Shown: positions 55,298 to 64,000 of the stretch, piece after piece
Position numbering within the stretch: position 1 is the first letter of the stretch
Layout of the letters: each line of letters starts with the position of its first letter
DNA from: Pedobacter aquae
Lineage (GTDB): Bacteria > Bacteroidota > Bacteroidia > Sphingobacteriales > Sphingobacteriaceae
Assembly (NCBI RefSeq): GCF_008195825.1
Contig: NZ_CP043329.1
Coordinates: 2,356,001-2,420,000, forward strand
Length of the DNA stretch: 64,000 nucleotides
Direction of reading: 5' to 3'
Position numbers and translations under genes: made by a program
Notes under the pieces: model-generated
What the model saw: the letters and a program-made list of their open reading frames with translations, nothing else
What the model was told of the DNA's origin: nothing
Databases searched by the model: none

Positions 55298-55852
55298 CTA
55301 AAACCCTACCCCTACACCAAGACCTACAGATTGTAATTTTACCGTTTCAATAAAATTAAACTGACTTAAATTTTGCTGTAAATACAAAGCTTGTATAAAT
55401 AACCTACCTCCTTTTTTGGTGGTGATGATATAACCTAAACCTGCATCGTAAGTAAAACCTTGGTTATAGCCGTTAAAAACACGAGGCGAATATCCGGCGG
55501 CAGCCTTAACAAAAATATTATTCCCACTATCCTCATTTTTAAAGGGGAAAGCGTGTGCTTCTGCTAAAAAAGAAATGGTATTGTAATTACCTCCACCACT
55601 TCTGTCAATAGTATTAAAACTTGCAGTTGAAATTCCTGCACCAATACCAAAAAAGTTATTTTGCTTTCCAAAAATGGTTTTTATCCTAAATGCATTGATA
55701 CCAGAAGTACCCAAAACCTCATTAATAGCTAAAGAATAAGAAACCTCAGTACGGTTAAAAAAGTTAAATCTTTTAGCCGATTGTATCTGTGCCGAAGCCG
55801 ATACAGCTACTAAACTAAAGGCAATAAACATCCATATTTTTATCATTCTCAT
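55298..55852 (-). CDS. Putative outer-membrane beta-barrel protein
   Basis: 184 aa from the ATG at 55852 (55846 is an equally good Met); an in-frame ATG at 55885 adds a charged stretch before the signal and is disfavoured. The signal peptide ends SASAQ. The mature part alternates polar and hydrophobic residues with many Gly and aromatic positions: RTEVSYSLAINEVLG, FFGIGAGISTASF, YTYDAGLGYI-like strands, and a C-terminal GLGVGVGF ending in Phe. This fits a small eight-stranded porin-like barrel. Function unknown. It is divergent from the polyprenyl synthase gene. Confidence 0.7.
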   Translation of the reverse strand: MRMIKIWMFIAFSLVAVSASAQIQSAKRFNFFNRTEVSYSLAINEVLGTSGINAFRIKTIFGKQNNFFGIGAGISTASFNTIDRSGGGNYNTISFLAEAHAFPFKNEDSGNNIFVKAAAGYSPRVFNGYNQGFTYDAGLGYIITTKKGGRLFIQALYLQQNLSQFNFIETVKLQSVGLGVGVGF

Positions 55853-55933
55853 GTGCTTCTTAATTTTCGATTTAATATTAAACAATTTTTCTTAAAGCTT
55901 TGCTTTCATAAGTATAAATCCGCTTTTTTACAT

Positions 55934-55941
55934 TATGTTTG
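55934..55941 (+). promoter_or_regulatory. Candidate -7 box TATGTTTG
   Basis: Matches TAnnTTTG and lies 34 bases before the ATG of the polyprenyl synthase gene; the nearest upstream TTTG is too far away (31 bases) to be a standard -33 box. Confidence 0.35.
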
Positions 55942-55975
55942 CAAACCCAAAGTATCAAAGCTTGTTTAACTCAAG

Positions 55976-56947
55976 ATGCTGAAACTCGACGAAATCAAAA
56001 AACCCATAGAAAAAGAAATTGATGCTTTTGAAGAGAAGTTTAAAACTTCTATGCAAAGCTCAGTTCCGCTTTTAGACCGCATTACGCATTATATTGTAAA
56101 GAGGAAGGGTAAGCAAATTCGTCCGATGTTTGTATTCTTTGCTGCCAATGTTTGCGGCGGCATAACCGAGTCTACTTACCGTGGTGCTGCTTTGGTAGAA
56201 CTGCTACATACCGCAACATTAGTTCATGATGATGTGGTAGATAATTCTTTCGAAAGAAGAGGTTTTTTCTCTGTAAATGCCCTTTGGAAGAATAAAATTG
56301 CTGTTTTAGTTGGCGATTATCTCTTAGCCAAAGGCTTACAATTATCTGTAAACAACCAAGAATTTACCATCCTCAAAATTGTATCAGATGCAGTACAGCA
56401 AATGAGCGAGGGAGAACTACTTCAGGTAGAAAAAGTTCGCCGTATGGATATTAGTGAGGATGTTTATTATGAAGTTATCAGACAAAAAACAGCTTCCTTA
56501 ATAGCCTCTTGTTGTGCGGCAGGTGCAGCATCAGCCGGTGCTACAGAAGAAACCATACAGCAAATGCATACTTTTGGAGAGAAAATTGGTATAGCTTTTC
56601 AAATTAAAGATGACTTATTTGATTTTGGTGTTGATGATGTGGGTAAACCAAAAGGTATAGATATTAAAGAGAAAAAGGTTACGCTTCCGCTGATATATGC
56701 CTTAAACAAAGCAGAAAAAACGGAGAAAAAGAGAATCATCAACTTGGTTAAAAACCACAATGATGACCCAGATAAGATTAACACCATCATTAATTTTGTT
56801 AGAAATAGTGGCGGTTTGGCTTACGCCGAGCAGCAAATGATGAACTATCAGGAAGAAGCTTTTAAAATTTTAGCTCAATTTCCTGCAAGTGAATCCTTAA
56901 CAGGATTAGAAAATTTAGTACGTTTTACAACAGAAAGAAAGAAATAA
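55976..56947 (+). CDS. Polyprenyl diphosphate synthase
   Basis: 323 aa trans-prenyltransferase. First Asp-rich motif LVHDDVVDNS, second Asp-rich motif KDDLFDFGVDD, and the GKQIRP substrate loop near the N-terminus. The residues before the first motif are LLHTAT, i.e. small (Ala/Thr) rather than bulky, which favours a long-chain product such as the octa- or heptaprenyl chain of menaquinone. GGPP synthase for carotenoids is the alternative but less likely. It is followed by terC after three bases, so the two are probably co-transcribed. Confidence 0.92.
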   Translation: MLKLDEIKKPIEKEIDAFEEKFKTSMQSSVPLLDRITHYIVKRKGKQIRPMFVFFAANVCGGITESTYRGAALVELLHTATLVHDDVVDNSFERRGFFSVNALWKNKIAVLVGDYLLAKGLQLSVNNQEFTILKIVSDAVQQMSEGELLQVEKVRRMDISEDVYYEVIRQKTASLIASCCAAGAASAGATEETIQQMHTFGEKIGIAFQIKDDLFDFGVDDVGKPKGIDIKEKKVTLPLIYALNKAEKTEKKRIINLVKNHNDDPDKINTIINFVRNSGGLAYAEQQMMNYQEEAFKILAQFPASESLTGLENLVRFTTERKK

Positions 56948-56950
56948 TAC

Positions 56951-58003
56951 ATGAGTAACGAAATTATATTTTTTGGCGCATTTGCCCTATTCATCATATT
57001 GATGTTGGCCCTTGATTTAGGTTTGTTTAATAAAAAAGACCAACCCGTATCTTTAAAGCAGGCCGGTATCATGAGTGCCATTTGGGTAAGCTGTGCAATA
57101 GGCTTTTATTTCTTTTTAAGGATACAAGGTCATATCCTTCATGATATTCAGGATGAAGCCCATTTGATAGAAGTGGTTCAAAAAAACCAACATAATATTG
57201 TCTTAAACGGCACTTCCTTTGAAGAAAACCTCATCAAATACAAAAACAATTTATCTCTTGAATTTATTACAGGCTATGTTATTGAGTACGCCCTTTCTGT
57301 AGATAATATTTTTGTAATGGTATTGATATTCTCTGCCTTCGGTGTAAAAGAAAAATATTACCACCGCGTATTGTTTTGGGGCATTTTAGGTGCCGTTATC
57401 ATGCGTTTCCTGTTCATATTTATTGGCGCAACCCTCATCAGTAAATTCGGATGGATACTTTATCTTTTTGGAGCATTCTTAATTTACTCGGGTATTATGA
57501 TGTTTATCAACCGCGAAGGAGACGATGAAATAGACCCCGAAAACCATAAAGTAGTAAAGCTAGCTTCTAAGTTTTTCCCCGTTTATCCAGATTTTGTTGG
57601 CAATAAATTCTTCCATAAAGTAGATGGTAAACAATACATCACTCCGCTATTTCTAGTTTTATTAATTATAGAGTTTACAGATGTAATTTTCGCGGTAGAT
57701 TCTATCCCGGCTATATTTGCGGTAACAAAAGACCCATACATTGTATTTTTCTCTAACATATTTGCCATACTAGGCTTACGTTCTATGTTTTTCTTATTGG
57801 TAAATGTGATACATAAATTCCATTACTTAAAAACAGGTTTAGCCTTCTTATTGGTATTTATTGGTATTAAAATGCTTGGGCATCATTACCTAAAAGAATG
57901 GGGCTTTACAACAGCACATTCTTTATATATCATTATTGGTATACTGGTTATTAGCGTTGTTGCTTCTTTAGCATTTCCTAAAAGAGAAAAGACAATTTAT
58001 TAG
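56951..58003 (+). CDS. TerC/Alx family integral membrane protein
   Basis: 350 aa with about nine hydrophobic segments. The family motifs are present: EYALSVDNIFVMVLIF and the later EFTDVIFAVDSIPAIFAVT, each carrying the membrane Asp residues thought to bind metal. The length and the extra N-terminal helices match the Alx subgroup. Members are linked to tellurite resistance and to manganese export. No ter genes or visible manganese-responsive element are nearby. It lies three bases after the polyprenyl synthase and nine before nth. Confidence 0.9.
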   Translation: MSNEIIFFGAFALFIILMLALDLGLFNKKDQPVSLKQAGIMSAIWVSCAIGFYFFLRIQGHILHDIQDEAHLIEVVQKNQHNIVLNGTSFEENLIKYKNNLSLEFITGYVIEYALSVDNIFVMVLIFSAFGVKEKYYHRVLFWGILGAVIMRFLFIFIGATLISKFGWILYLFGAFLIYSGIMMFINREGDDEIDPENHKVVKLASKFFPVYPDFVGNKFFHKVDGKQYITPLFLVLLIIEFTDVIFAVDSIPAIFAVTKDPYIVFFSNIFAILGLRSMFFLLVNVIHKFHYLKTGLAFLLVFIGIKMLGHHYLKEWGFTTAHSLYIIIGILVISVVASLAFPKREKTIY

Positions 58004-58011
58004 GTTGCTTT

Positions 58012-58764
58012 ATGCTTAAGAAAGAGCGTTATCAAGAATTTGTAGCTTATTTTTCACAACATCAACCGCAGGCAGAAACAGAATTGCATTATAGCAATCC
58101 GTTTGAATTGCTTATTGCGGTTATCCTATCAGCACAATGTACAGATAAGCGTATCAACCAAATAACACCAAAACTTTTTGGGCGTTACCCAACACCAGAA
58201 TCTTTAGCAACATCAACGGCAGAAGAAGTTTTTACTTATATACGCTCTGTTAGCTACCCCAACAATAAATCAAAACATTTGGTGGGTATGGCTAAAATTC
58301 TGGTAGAAGAGTTTGGCGGTATTGTACCAGAAGATGTAAAAGATTTACAGAAAATGCCAGGTGTTGGCCGTAAAACAGCCAATGTTATTGCATCGGTTAT
58401 TTATAATGCCCCTACCATGGCGGTAGATACACATGTTTTCAGGGTATCTAATCGTTTAGGCTTAACATCAGCAGCAAAAACGCCTTTAGCTGTAGAAAAG
58501 CAATTAACCAAATACCTCCCTCAAGATAAAATACATATTGCACACCACTGGCTTATTTTACATGGCAGGTATGTTTGTATTGCTAGAAATCCAAAATGCG
58601 AGATTTGCCCTATCAGCTATTTCTGCAAATATTATGCTTTACAAAATACACCAGCTGCTTTGTTAAGAAAAGAACAAGCCGAATTGAAAAAAGCTGCACT
58701 AAAGAAAAAGCTAGCCAAGAAGAAACAAGTAGCTAAAGAGTTGAAAAAAAGAGCTATTAAATAA
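58012..58764 (+). CDS. nth: Endonuclease III (DNA glycosylase/AP lyase)
   Basis: 250 aa. The HhH motif MPGVGRKTANV precedes the catalytic Asp in VDTHVFRVSNR; the catalytic Lys lies in the LSAQCTDKRIN helix. The [4Fe-4S] cluster loop is Cys-X6-Cys-X2-Cys-X5-Cys (CIARNPKCEICPISYFC). It removes oxidised pyrimidines in base excision repair. The C-terminus has an added basic tail of about 40 residues rich in Lys/Ala (KKAALKKKLAKKKQVAK), probably for DNA contact. The recA promoter follows. Confidence 0.95.
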   Translation: MLKKERYQEFVAYFSQHQPQAETELHYSNPFELLIAVILSAQCTDKRINQITPKLFGRYPTPESLATSTAEEVFTYIRSVSYPNNKSKHLVGMAKILVEEFGGIVPEDVKDLQKMPGVGRKTANVIASVIYNAPTMAVDTHVFRVSNRLGLTSAAKTPLAVEKQLTKYLPQDKIHIAHHWLILHGRYVCIARNPKCEICPISYFCKYYALQNTPAALLRKEQAELKKAALKKKLAKKKQVAKELKKRAIK

Positions 58765-58780
58765 TTTTCTATTCATTACA

Positions 58781-58810
58781 TTTGAGAATAACAGAAATAT
58801 TTTATATTTG
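58781..58810 (+). promoter_or_regulatory. Bacteroidota-type promoter of recA
   Basis: TTTG at 58781-58784 and TATATTTG at 58803-58810 are separated by 18 bases, close to the TTTG-N19-TAnnTTTG consensus. It lies 46 bases before the recA ATG. No LexA-like palindrome stands out. Confidence 0.6.
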
Positions 58811-58856
58811 CTAAAAAATTAGTATTATTGTTTTTCATATTCATTAAAAGATATAC

Positions 58857-59870
58857 ATGAGTGCCTCAAACGAAAAATTAAAAGCCCTACAGCTTACGCT
58901 GGATAAACTAGAAAAATCATACGGTAAAGGCACCGTAATGAAATTAGGAGATGCTGCAATAGAACCAATGGAAGCTATTTCTACAGGTTCTATTGGTTTA
59001 GATATAGCCCTAGGAATTGGAGGTTTACCAAAAGGTAGAGTTATAGAAATATACGGTCCAGAATCATCTGGTAAAACAACTTTAGCAACACATGTAATTG
59101 CAGAAGCACAAAAAGCTGGCGGTATAGCTGCTATAGTTGATGCTGAGCATGCCTTTGACCAATTTTACGCTAAAAAATTAGGTGTTGATATAGAAAACCT
59201 TTTAATCTCACAGCCAGATAATGGTGAGCAAGCCTTAGAAATTGCAGATAACTTAATTCGCTCTGGTGCAATTGATGTTATCGTGATTGACTCTGTTGCT
59301 GCCCTTGTACCCAAAGGAGAGATAGAAGGCGAAATGGGCGACTCTAAAATGGGCTTACAGGCTCGTTTAATGTCTCAAGCATTAAGAAAGTTAACAGGAA
59401 CCATAAGTAAAACTAAGTGCTGCTGTATCTTCATCAACCAGTTAAGGGATAAAATTGGGGTGATGTTTGGTAACCCAGAAACTACTACAGGTGGTAACGC
59501 TTTGAAATTTTACGCTTCTGTACGTTTAGATATCAGAAGAATATCTCAGATAAAAGATAGCGACGAAGTTTCTGGTAACCGCGTTAAGGTTAAAATTGTT
59601 AAAAATAAGGTAGCTCCTCCTTTCCGTATTGCCGAGTTTGACATTATGTTTGGCGAAGGTATTTCTAAAGTGGGTGAAATTATTGACCTTGGCGTAGATT
59701 ACGGTATTATTAAAAAAGCAGGTTCTTGGTTTAGCTACGGCGATACCAAATTGGGCCAAGGAAGAGACGGTGTTAAACAATTATTACACGATAACCCCGA
59801 ACTTTCTGATGAACTAGAAGCTAAAATAAGAGCTGCTGTAACGGCTGCTCCCTTAGAAGAGAAAGAGTAA
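58857..59870 (+). CDS. recA: Recombinase RecA
   Basis: 337 aa, full length. Walker A is GPESSGKT at residues 67-74; Walker B is [12 protein letters not shown]. The L1/L2 region includes [25 protein letters not shown] and [36 protein letters not shown]. It catalyses strand exchange and stimulates LexA-type cleavage. The core has an unusual CCC triplet ([11 protein letters not shown]) before the catalytic Asn/Gln strand. It has its own promoter and a strong terminator. Confidence 0.98.
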   Translation: MSASNEKLKALQLTLDKLEKSYGKGTVMKLGDAAIEPMEAISTGSIGLDIALGIGGLPKGRVIEIYGPESSGKTTLATHVIAEAQKAGGIAAIVDAEHAFDQFYAKKLGVDIENLLISQPDNGEQALEIADNLIRSGAIDVIVIDSVAALVPKGEIEGEMGDSKMGLQARLMSQALRKLTGTISKTKCCCIFINQLRDKIGVMFGNPETTTGGNALKFYASVRLDIRRISQIKDSDEVSGNRVKVKIVKNKVAPPFRIAEFDIMFGEGISKVGEIIDLGVDYGIIKKAGSWFSYGDTKLGQGRDGVKQLLHDNPELSDELEAKIRAAVTAAPLEEKE

Positions 59871-59893
59871 TCTTTTGTCTTTCTATACTATAC

Positions 59894-59927
59894 AAAAGCC
59901 TCAAAAAATAATTTTTGAGGCTTTTTT
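59894..59927 (+). terminator. Intrinsic terminator after recA
   Basis: AAAAGCCTCAAAAA pairs with TTTTTGAGGCTTTT across a TAAT-type loop and runs into a T6 tract, 24 bases after the recA stop. The flanking A-run suggests it may also work on the minus strand. Confidence 0.85.
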
Positions 59928-60021
59928 GGTTTTTAATGAAATACTAAAACAAGCTAAAAAAATAAAGCCTTACCATAAAAGAATTAAAATCAATTCTAAT
60001 AATAATGGTTTTAACACATAT

Positions 60022-60627
60022 TTAAGCAACGATAAGGGAATGTAGATGAGCTGCCCAATCTGGCAATATTTGATTGACTTCAACAATCTGACCACAATGT
60101 ATATTCATCAAAGGTGTCATTATTACTTGTTCATGAGGAGGAGAGAAATTTTGGAACAAGTGTACAGATGTAAAAAAACTATAATATCTATATAGATTTT
60201 CAAGACTTTTAATGTAGTTGATATTAATATATTCCAAAGAAACATTGTGTCCTCCTTTTGCCACGCGAAGTTTTACCCTATCGATGCTTGCTTCTACAGA
60301 ATCCAGCCCCATGAAAAACAAACGAGTTTCAAAACCCGTTGTAGCAAAACGCTCAACCGTTTTTATTATTTCTTTACTTCTAAAATTAGTTTCAAAAGCC
60401 GCATCGGCTCCAGATGAAAGAGAAGTTTCTTTCCATTTTGCAAAAGCAACATCGTTAACATTAGCCCATAATAGGCTTTCATCTAAATCTGTATAAATAT
60501 TTTTCAGATTTTGAAATACTATATCTCCATCAAAAACAGATGTACCGGGAGAAACCATTGAAGCAGAGAGCGTACTCTTACCTGCGCCATTAGGCCCTGC
60601 GAAAACATATAATTGAGGCCGTATCAT
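60022..60627 (-). CDS. Zeta-toxin-like P-loop kinase
   Basis: 201 aa. The P-loop is FAGPNGAGKST near residue 11. DGDIVF provides the Asp of the phosphoacceptor site, AAFETNFRS resembles the zeta-type substrate-binding segment, and DRVKLRVAKGGHNV matches the Arg-containing R-GGH lid of chromosomal zeta-like proteins. Characterised zeta toxins phosphorylate UDP-N-acetylglucosamine and block wall synthesis; that activity is inferred here. It overlaps a small upstream gene by four bases, suggesting a toxin with a dedicated partner. Confidence 0.83.
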   Translation of the reverse strand: MIRPQLYVFAGPNGAGKSTLSASMVSPGTSVFDGDIVFQNLKNIYTDLDESLLWANVNDVAFAKWKETSLSSGADAAFETNFRSKEIIKTVERFATTGFETRLFFMGLDSVEASIDRVKLRVAKGGHNVSLEYININYIKSLENLYRYYSFFTSVHLFQNFSPPHEQVIMTPLMNIHCGQIVEVNQILPDWAAHLHSLIVA

Positions 60628-60863
60628 CCAATAACCTTTACGGTCATCGTGGCGCCTGTTAAAGCGTCTATGCGCACCAATAACTTATGATCGGGATACT
60701 CATGTATGAATAAATCTTTGCTTATGCAAAGTTCATTTCGATAACTATTGTAAAGCCCCATACGAAGATTGATTGTCTGAACTTCTGCTACATGAGGTGC
60801 CAACACTTGAGATTGCTCTCTTAGTGAACGTTCAAATAAAGGTTTGAATTTATCACGTACCAT
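60624..60863 (-). CDS. Small partner protein of the zeta-like kinase (candidate antitoxin)
   Basis: 79 aa from the ATG at 60863; the frame extends upstream to 60908 but that part is hydrophobic, overlaps a terminator hairpin, and lacks any signal logic. The sequence FKPLFERSLREQSQVLAPHVAEV forms one or two charged helices, followed by short strands (LLVRIDALTGATMTVKVIG). I do not recognise a family. Its ATGA overlap with the kinase gene and upstream position are those of an antitoxin, but it does not resemble epsilon, so its role is an inference from position. Confidence 0.55.
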   Translation of the reverse strand: MVRDKFKPLFERSLREQSQVLAPHVAEVQTINLRMGLYNSYRNELCISKDLFIHEYPDHKLLVRIDALTGATMTVKVIG

Positions 60864-60896
60864 ATAATCAAAGGTACAAAAAACGAAATAAAACAA

Positions 60897-60925
60897 AAAG
60901 CCCATCACTTTTTATGATGGGCTTT
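60897..60925 (-). terminator. Intrinsic terminator after tRNA-Asn
   Basis: A perfect 11-bp stem, AAAGCCCATCA/TGATGGGCTTT, with a seven-base loop. On the minus strand it lies 53 bases after the tRNA and is followed by TTTGTTTTA. Confidence 0.8.
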
Positions 60926-60978
60926 ATAAATTCCGACAATTTTCTTGAGTAAAGTTGGGTAGTACTCAACCTTTCAAG

Positions 60979-61052
60979 CTCCCGAAGCTGGGCTCGAACC
61001 AGCGACCCTCTGATTAACAGTCAGATGCTCTAACCAGCTGAGCTATTCGGGA
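60979..61052 (-). tRNA. tRNA-Asn (anticodon GTT)
   Basis: On the minus strand the acceptor arm TCCCGAA pairs with TTCGGGA, with G as discriminator. The D-arm is AGCTCAGCTGGTTAGAGC, the anticodon loop CTGTTAA on a TCTGA/TCAGA stem gives GTT, and the T-arm is GCTGGTTCGAGCCCAGC. CCA is not encoded. 74 bases, complete cloverleaf. Confidence 0.97.
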
Positions 61053-61195
61053 TCGTGTGTACAAAACGTGTTTGCAACTGTGGCGCAAATATATCAATTG
61101 ATTTTAATTCTAGAAAAAAAATCATCAATAATATTCACAATTTTAGAAGCTAAAAAATTCAATCATCTCATCTGTTTGATATACAGATTTTTCCA

Positions 61196-61230
61196 TAAAA
61201 AAGCCCCATATTTTCATATCGGGCTTTTTA
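61196..61230 (-). terminator. Intrinsic terminator after the DUF1501 gene
   Basis: AAAAAAGCCC pairs with GGGCTTTTT, extended by CATAT/ATAT around a short loop, with one C-C mismatch. On the minus strand it lies 17 bases after the stop and has a T-run at its end. Confidence 0.7.
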
Positions 61231-61246
61231 TGGAAATTTCATCATT

Positions 61247-62515
61247 TTAAGATTTCATAACACCAATGGTACTGCCATTCCAGTCTGGAAATAATTGAGC
61301 ATGATCATTTACTTTCAAATGTTTTGCAGCAACTTCACTAAATACACTTCTAAAATCTGTAGTTACGGCCAAATCTCTTCCATCTTCTAAATTTTCTACA
61401 GATAATGGTGCCACTTTACCATGTACTAAGCCACCTTTAACATCATTACCTAAAATAAAATTACATGATGCTCTTCCGTGGTCTGTTCCTCCAGTTCCGT
61501 TTTGTTTAACGGTACGTCCAAATTCAGTCATCGTCATTACCGTAACATCATCTTGTAAAGTGCCCATATCTGTCCAAAAAGCCATGATACTATCGCTTAA
61601 ATCATTTACATTTCTAGCGAAAATACCGGTATCTGTACCTTGGTTAAAGTGGGTATCCCAACCGCCAGACTCGGCGAAAGCCACCTCTAAACCAACATTC
61701 ATTTTAATGAGCTGAGCTATTTGTTTTAACGAATTTCCTAAAGATGATGTAGGGTACACGGCGCCATTAGCTGGCTTATAATTTTTGGTATCGGTTTTTT
61801 GAAGCATTTTAATAGCCTCAAAACTTTCTTTACCTGTATTTTTCAATAGCTCAGAAGATGTTTGATCGTATAAATCTTCAAAATTCTTAGCTGCCATATT
61901 AGCACTTGCTTGGTTTCCTCTCATCTGGATATTAAAATCCTGAAGATTACTGATAGCTAAAGAAGGATTATCTCCATAAAAAGAACGTGGTAAAGAGGAT
62001 GTTAAACTTACTGCCTGAAATGGCGTAGCCGTTTCATGACCAAGTAAGCCCACCGCCCTGTTTAACCAACCGCTAGGCGTTCCTTTTTTGAAAGGCGTAC
62101 CAGATTCCATATAATCCTGAGCATCAAAATGTGAGCGAGTAGTATTTGGCGAGCCAATACCATGTACAATGCCCATTCTTTTCTCTCTAAAAACTTGCTC
62201 AAAAGCTGCCATTGATGGATGTAAACCAAAATTTCCGTCTAAATCTATCAAAGGTTTTTCATTAGCCGCTTTAACTGGCGACATGAATAATGTTGGTCTT
62301 GCAGCCTTTAAATATTCATCATTAAATGGCGTTACTGCCATTAAACCATCCATAGCACCACGTTGAAAAATACAAACTAGTATTTTACGACGTTGAAATA
62401 AACCCGGCTCTCTGATTCCTGCTACAGCTTCTGATAAGAAGGTTGGAATACCTCCAATACCTATCCCAAAAAGAGCTAAACCACCTGCTTTTATAAATCC
62501 TCTCCTTGATGTCAT
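61247..62515 (-). CDS. DUF1501 domain-containing protein (Tat-exported sulfatase-like fold)
   Basis: 422 aa. The N-terminus has a twin-arginine signal (SRRGFIKAGGLALFGIGIGG), predicting folded export to the periplasm. The DUF1501 domain shows VCIFQRGAMDGL, RSHFDAQDYMESG, ESGGWDTHFNQG, MTEFGRTVKQNGTGGTDHG and NFILGNDVKGG, the same positions that hold metal ligands in the alkaline-phosphatase superfamily. Substrate unknown. It is co-transcribed with the upstream DUF1800 gene (20 bases apart); the two families occur together throughout Bacteroidota and Planctomycetota. Confidence 0.92.
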   Translation of the reverse strand: MTSRRGFIKAGGLALFGIGIGGIPTFLSEAVAGIREPGLFQRRKILVCIFQRGAMDGLMAVTPFNDEYLKAARPTLFMSPVKAANEKPLIDLDGNFGLHPSMAAFEQVFREKRMGIVHGIGSPNTTRSHFDAQDYMESGTPFKKGTPSGWLNRAVGLLGHETATPFQAVSLTSSLPRSFYGDNPSLAISNLQDFNIQMRGNQASANMAAKNFEDLYDQTSSELLKNTGKESFEAIKMLQKTDTKNYKPANGAVYPTSSLGNSLKQIAQLIKMNVGLEVAFAESGGWDTHFNQGTDTGIFARNVNDLSDSIMAFWTDMGTLQDDVTVMTMTEFGRTVKQNGTGGTDHGRASCNFILGNDVKGGLVHGKVAPLSVENLEDGRDLAVTTDFRSVFSEVAAKHLKVNDHAQLFPDWNGSTIGVMKS

Positions 62516-62535
62516 ATCCTTAATATTTTAATTTC

Positions 62536-64000
62536 TTATTTACGTTGAAACTCTGGCGAACCAATGATAACCCCAACTACTTGTGCTAACATATTGCTAC
62601 CTGCATTAGCTTGTATAGTTGGCTTAGGCTGAGTTGGCTTTGCTTGATTTTTCTCTTTCATAGCTTGCATACCCATCATATCTTCACCTAAAGAAGCTTC
62701 TTCATTCATCATCATATTCTCGGTTTTAACCTGATTTTTGTTGGCCGCAGCTTCTACTTTTTTAATCAATTCTGGGTCGTTCACCATAGGTTTTAACCTT
62801 TTTACCGTTTCATGTACGTTGCGCTCTGGCATCATGATCTTGCTATAGGTATACAAAGCTGCTTCTGCACTTTCTGGCTCTCTGTTTTGGTTTAAAGCCT
62901 GAATATTGAATTTTATCCCTGGTATTTTTTGCGATGCAATAGCTAAACCAAAATTCATTCTGTTTAATAATGAACCTGTATTTATCCAATAAGCTGCTCT
63001 ATCTGGGAAACCGGTTGGTGCTTGGTAATAATATATTTTTTGCCCCATTTTATTTATCCATGTAAATAATTGGTAAGGCTGAGTAATTTCTGCATCTAAG
63101 CTTCTTACGGCACTCATAGCTAGCTCAAAAGGAGATTTAGTTTTTTCTCTTAAAGCTTCTTTGTTCCAAAATTCTGAAGCTGTAACCATGGTTATCATCA
63201 CTTCTCTTAGATTGCCTTTTTTCTCGCGGAAAGTTTTAGCCATTTTATCGATAAGACTTTGTGGAGGATTATCGCTAACAAAACGCACTGCCAATTTGCG
63301 TGAAATAAATTTAGCTGTTGAAGGATGATTAGCCAGCATATTTAATAAAGTAACGCCTTCTTCATAACCGCCACCTTCTGGGAAATATTTATCTAAAACG
63401 GTTTTCTCTCCTTTATCATGACGGTTAGGCACAAACATGAAATCACCATCTAATACATAACCAGTACTTAGAAGCTTCTCTTTGGATGAGTTTTCCATGA
63501 TTTTCTTCATCCCATCAGAGTAGCCATCATTCATAGGCGCTATCGTCCACCCGGTTAATACACGGGCAGCTTGGGTAACATCTTGCTGATTGTAGCCTCC
63601 ATCAACACCTAAAGTATGCAACTCCATTACCTCTCTGGCATAATTTTCATTTAAGCCTCGGTTATTGTTAGCTGGTTTTTTAACTTTTGCATTTTTAGGC
63701 ATCTCCATAGGGCCAGCACTAGAAAAATTATCTAAATACCTTAACATTGCCGGAGATTTTGCGGTTGCTAGTAGTAAAACATTAAAATCCTGAAATACAT
63801 TTGGCCTAATAACATCTCGCTCATAAGCAGGAATAAACTCGGCACATTGCCCTTTATCTAAAGAAACATTGAAATGGTTAAACCAAAACTCGGTTAAAAC
63901 CTCTTGAACTTGATTTTGTGAGTAAGCCGCTCTCAGGATTTTTTGACTGATAAATTGTCTATAAAGCTCTTGTTGAGGTCTTAAGCCCTTTTCATCCATA
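62536..64000 (-). CDS. DUF1800 domain-containing protein (N-terminus outside window)
   Basis: The frame is open to the window's right edge. A Met is coded at the last bases, but DUF1800 proteins normally carry about 100 further N-terminal residues (with an AAHLLNRATFG-type motif), so this is taken as internal. Visible family motifs: VLTEFWFNHFNV, NRGLNENYAREVMELHTLGVDGGYNQQDVTQAARVLTGW, and FKTFREKKGNLREV-like helices near NPPQSLIDK. The C-terminus is low-complexity (Gln/Lys/Pro, with Met/Glu-rich MMMNEEASLGEDMMGMQ). Function unknown; it partners with DUF1501. Confidence 0.9.
   Translation of the reverse strand, partial: MDEKGLRPQQELYRQFISQKILRAAYSQNQVQEVLTEFWFNHFNVSLDKGQCAEFIPAYERDVIRPNVFQDFNVLLLATAKSPAMLRYLDNFSSAGPMEMPKNAKVKKPANNNRGLNENYAREVMELHTLGVDGGYNQQDVTQAARVLTGWTIAPMNDGYSDGMKKIMENSSKEKLLSTGYVLDGDFMFVPNRHDKGEKTVLDKYFPEGGGYEEGVTLLNMLANHPSTAKFISRKLAVRFVSDNPPQSLIDKMAKTFREKKGNLREVMITMVTASEFWNKEALREKTKSPFELAMSAVRSLDAEITQPYQLFTWINKMGQKIYYYQAPTGFPDRAAYWINTGSLLNRMNFGLAIASQKIPGIKFNIQALNQNREPESAEAALYTYSKIMMPERNVHETVKRLKPMVNDPELIKKVEAAANKNQVKTENMMMNEEASLGEDMMGMQAMKEKNQAKPTQPKPTIQANAGSNMLAQVVGVIIGSPEFQRK

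Noticed and set aside
63940-63999. Met at the right edge as the true start of the DUF1800 gene
   Set aside because: The family needs about 100 more N-terminal residues; the frame is open to the edge.

Overview
The window looks like a chromosomal segment of a Bacteroidota bacterium, most likely Sphingobacteriaceae and Pedobacter-like. The evidence is low GC, a SusC/SusD polysaccharide locus, a CruF/CrtD-type carotenoid cluster, a DUF1501/DUF1800 pair, a lamin-tail/CHU_C-type secreted protein, scarce Shine-Dalgarno sequences and a TTTG/TAnnTTTG promoter before recA. No phage, insertion sequence or CRISPR array is visible. Three toxin-antitoxin-type modules are present.

Layout. 1-9.9 kb: a cut nuclease/phosphatase-fold gene, cysS, a duplicated NTF2-like secreted protein, an operon of periplasmic chaperones with a MoxR ATPase, rdgB, a LiaF/PspC envelope-stress pair and an SDR enzyme. 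9.9-14.8 kb: mlaE-mlaF, a methyltransferase, an unknown lipoprotein and a MacB-like permease. 14.8-21.3 kb: nucleotide-sugar genes (ugd, UDP-xylose synthase, galE, rfbB) with a CpsB-type phosphatase, then waaA. 21.3-28.8 kb: a minus-strand run read as crtD, acyltransferase, glycosyltransferase, cruF, ispH, crtW, hemH, followed by a RES-Xre toxin-antitoxin pair. The carotenoid genes together predict an acylated glycosyl keto-carotenoid resembling salinixanthin. 28.9-37.9 kb: a histidine kinase, PBP4, asd, a large secreted protein, an epimerase, YebC and a protein with six GFKPRFKA repeats. 38.1-39.6 kb: a DUF4143 ATPase. 39.6-54.4 kb: a polysaccharide utilisation locus (SGNH hydrolase, esterase, GH3, GH144-like, LamG, SusD, SusC, membrane-bound propeller/HTH regulator, secreted nuclease-fold protein), with four copies of a 9-bp motif between regulator and susC. 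54.4-64 kb: an MNT/HEPN pair with a broken toxin, polyprenyl synthase, terC, nth, recA, a zeta-toxin-like pair, tRNA-Asn and DUF1501/DUF1800.

Four genes (waaA, ispH, the histidine kinase, the GFKPRFKA protein) each carry one apparent single-base deletion in an A/T homopolymer, and each becomes a full-length family member when one base is restored. Since waaA and ispH are normally essential, homopolymer sequencing error is the simplest explanation. The hepT toxin differs: it has an in-frame TAA. Anyone using this sequence should treat its homopolymers with caution.
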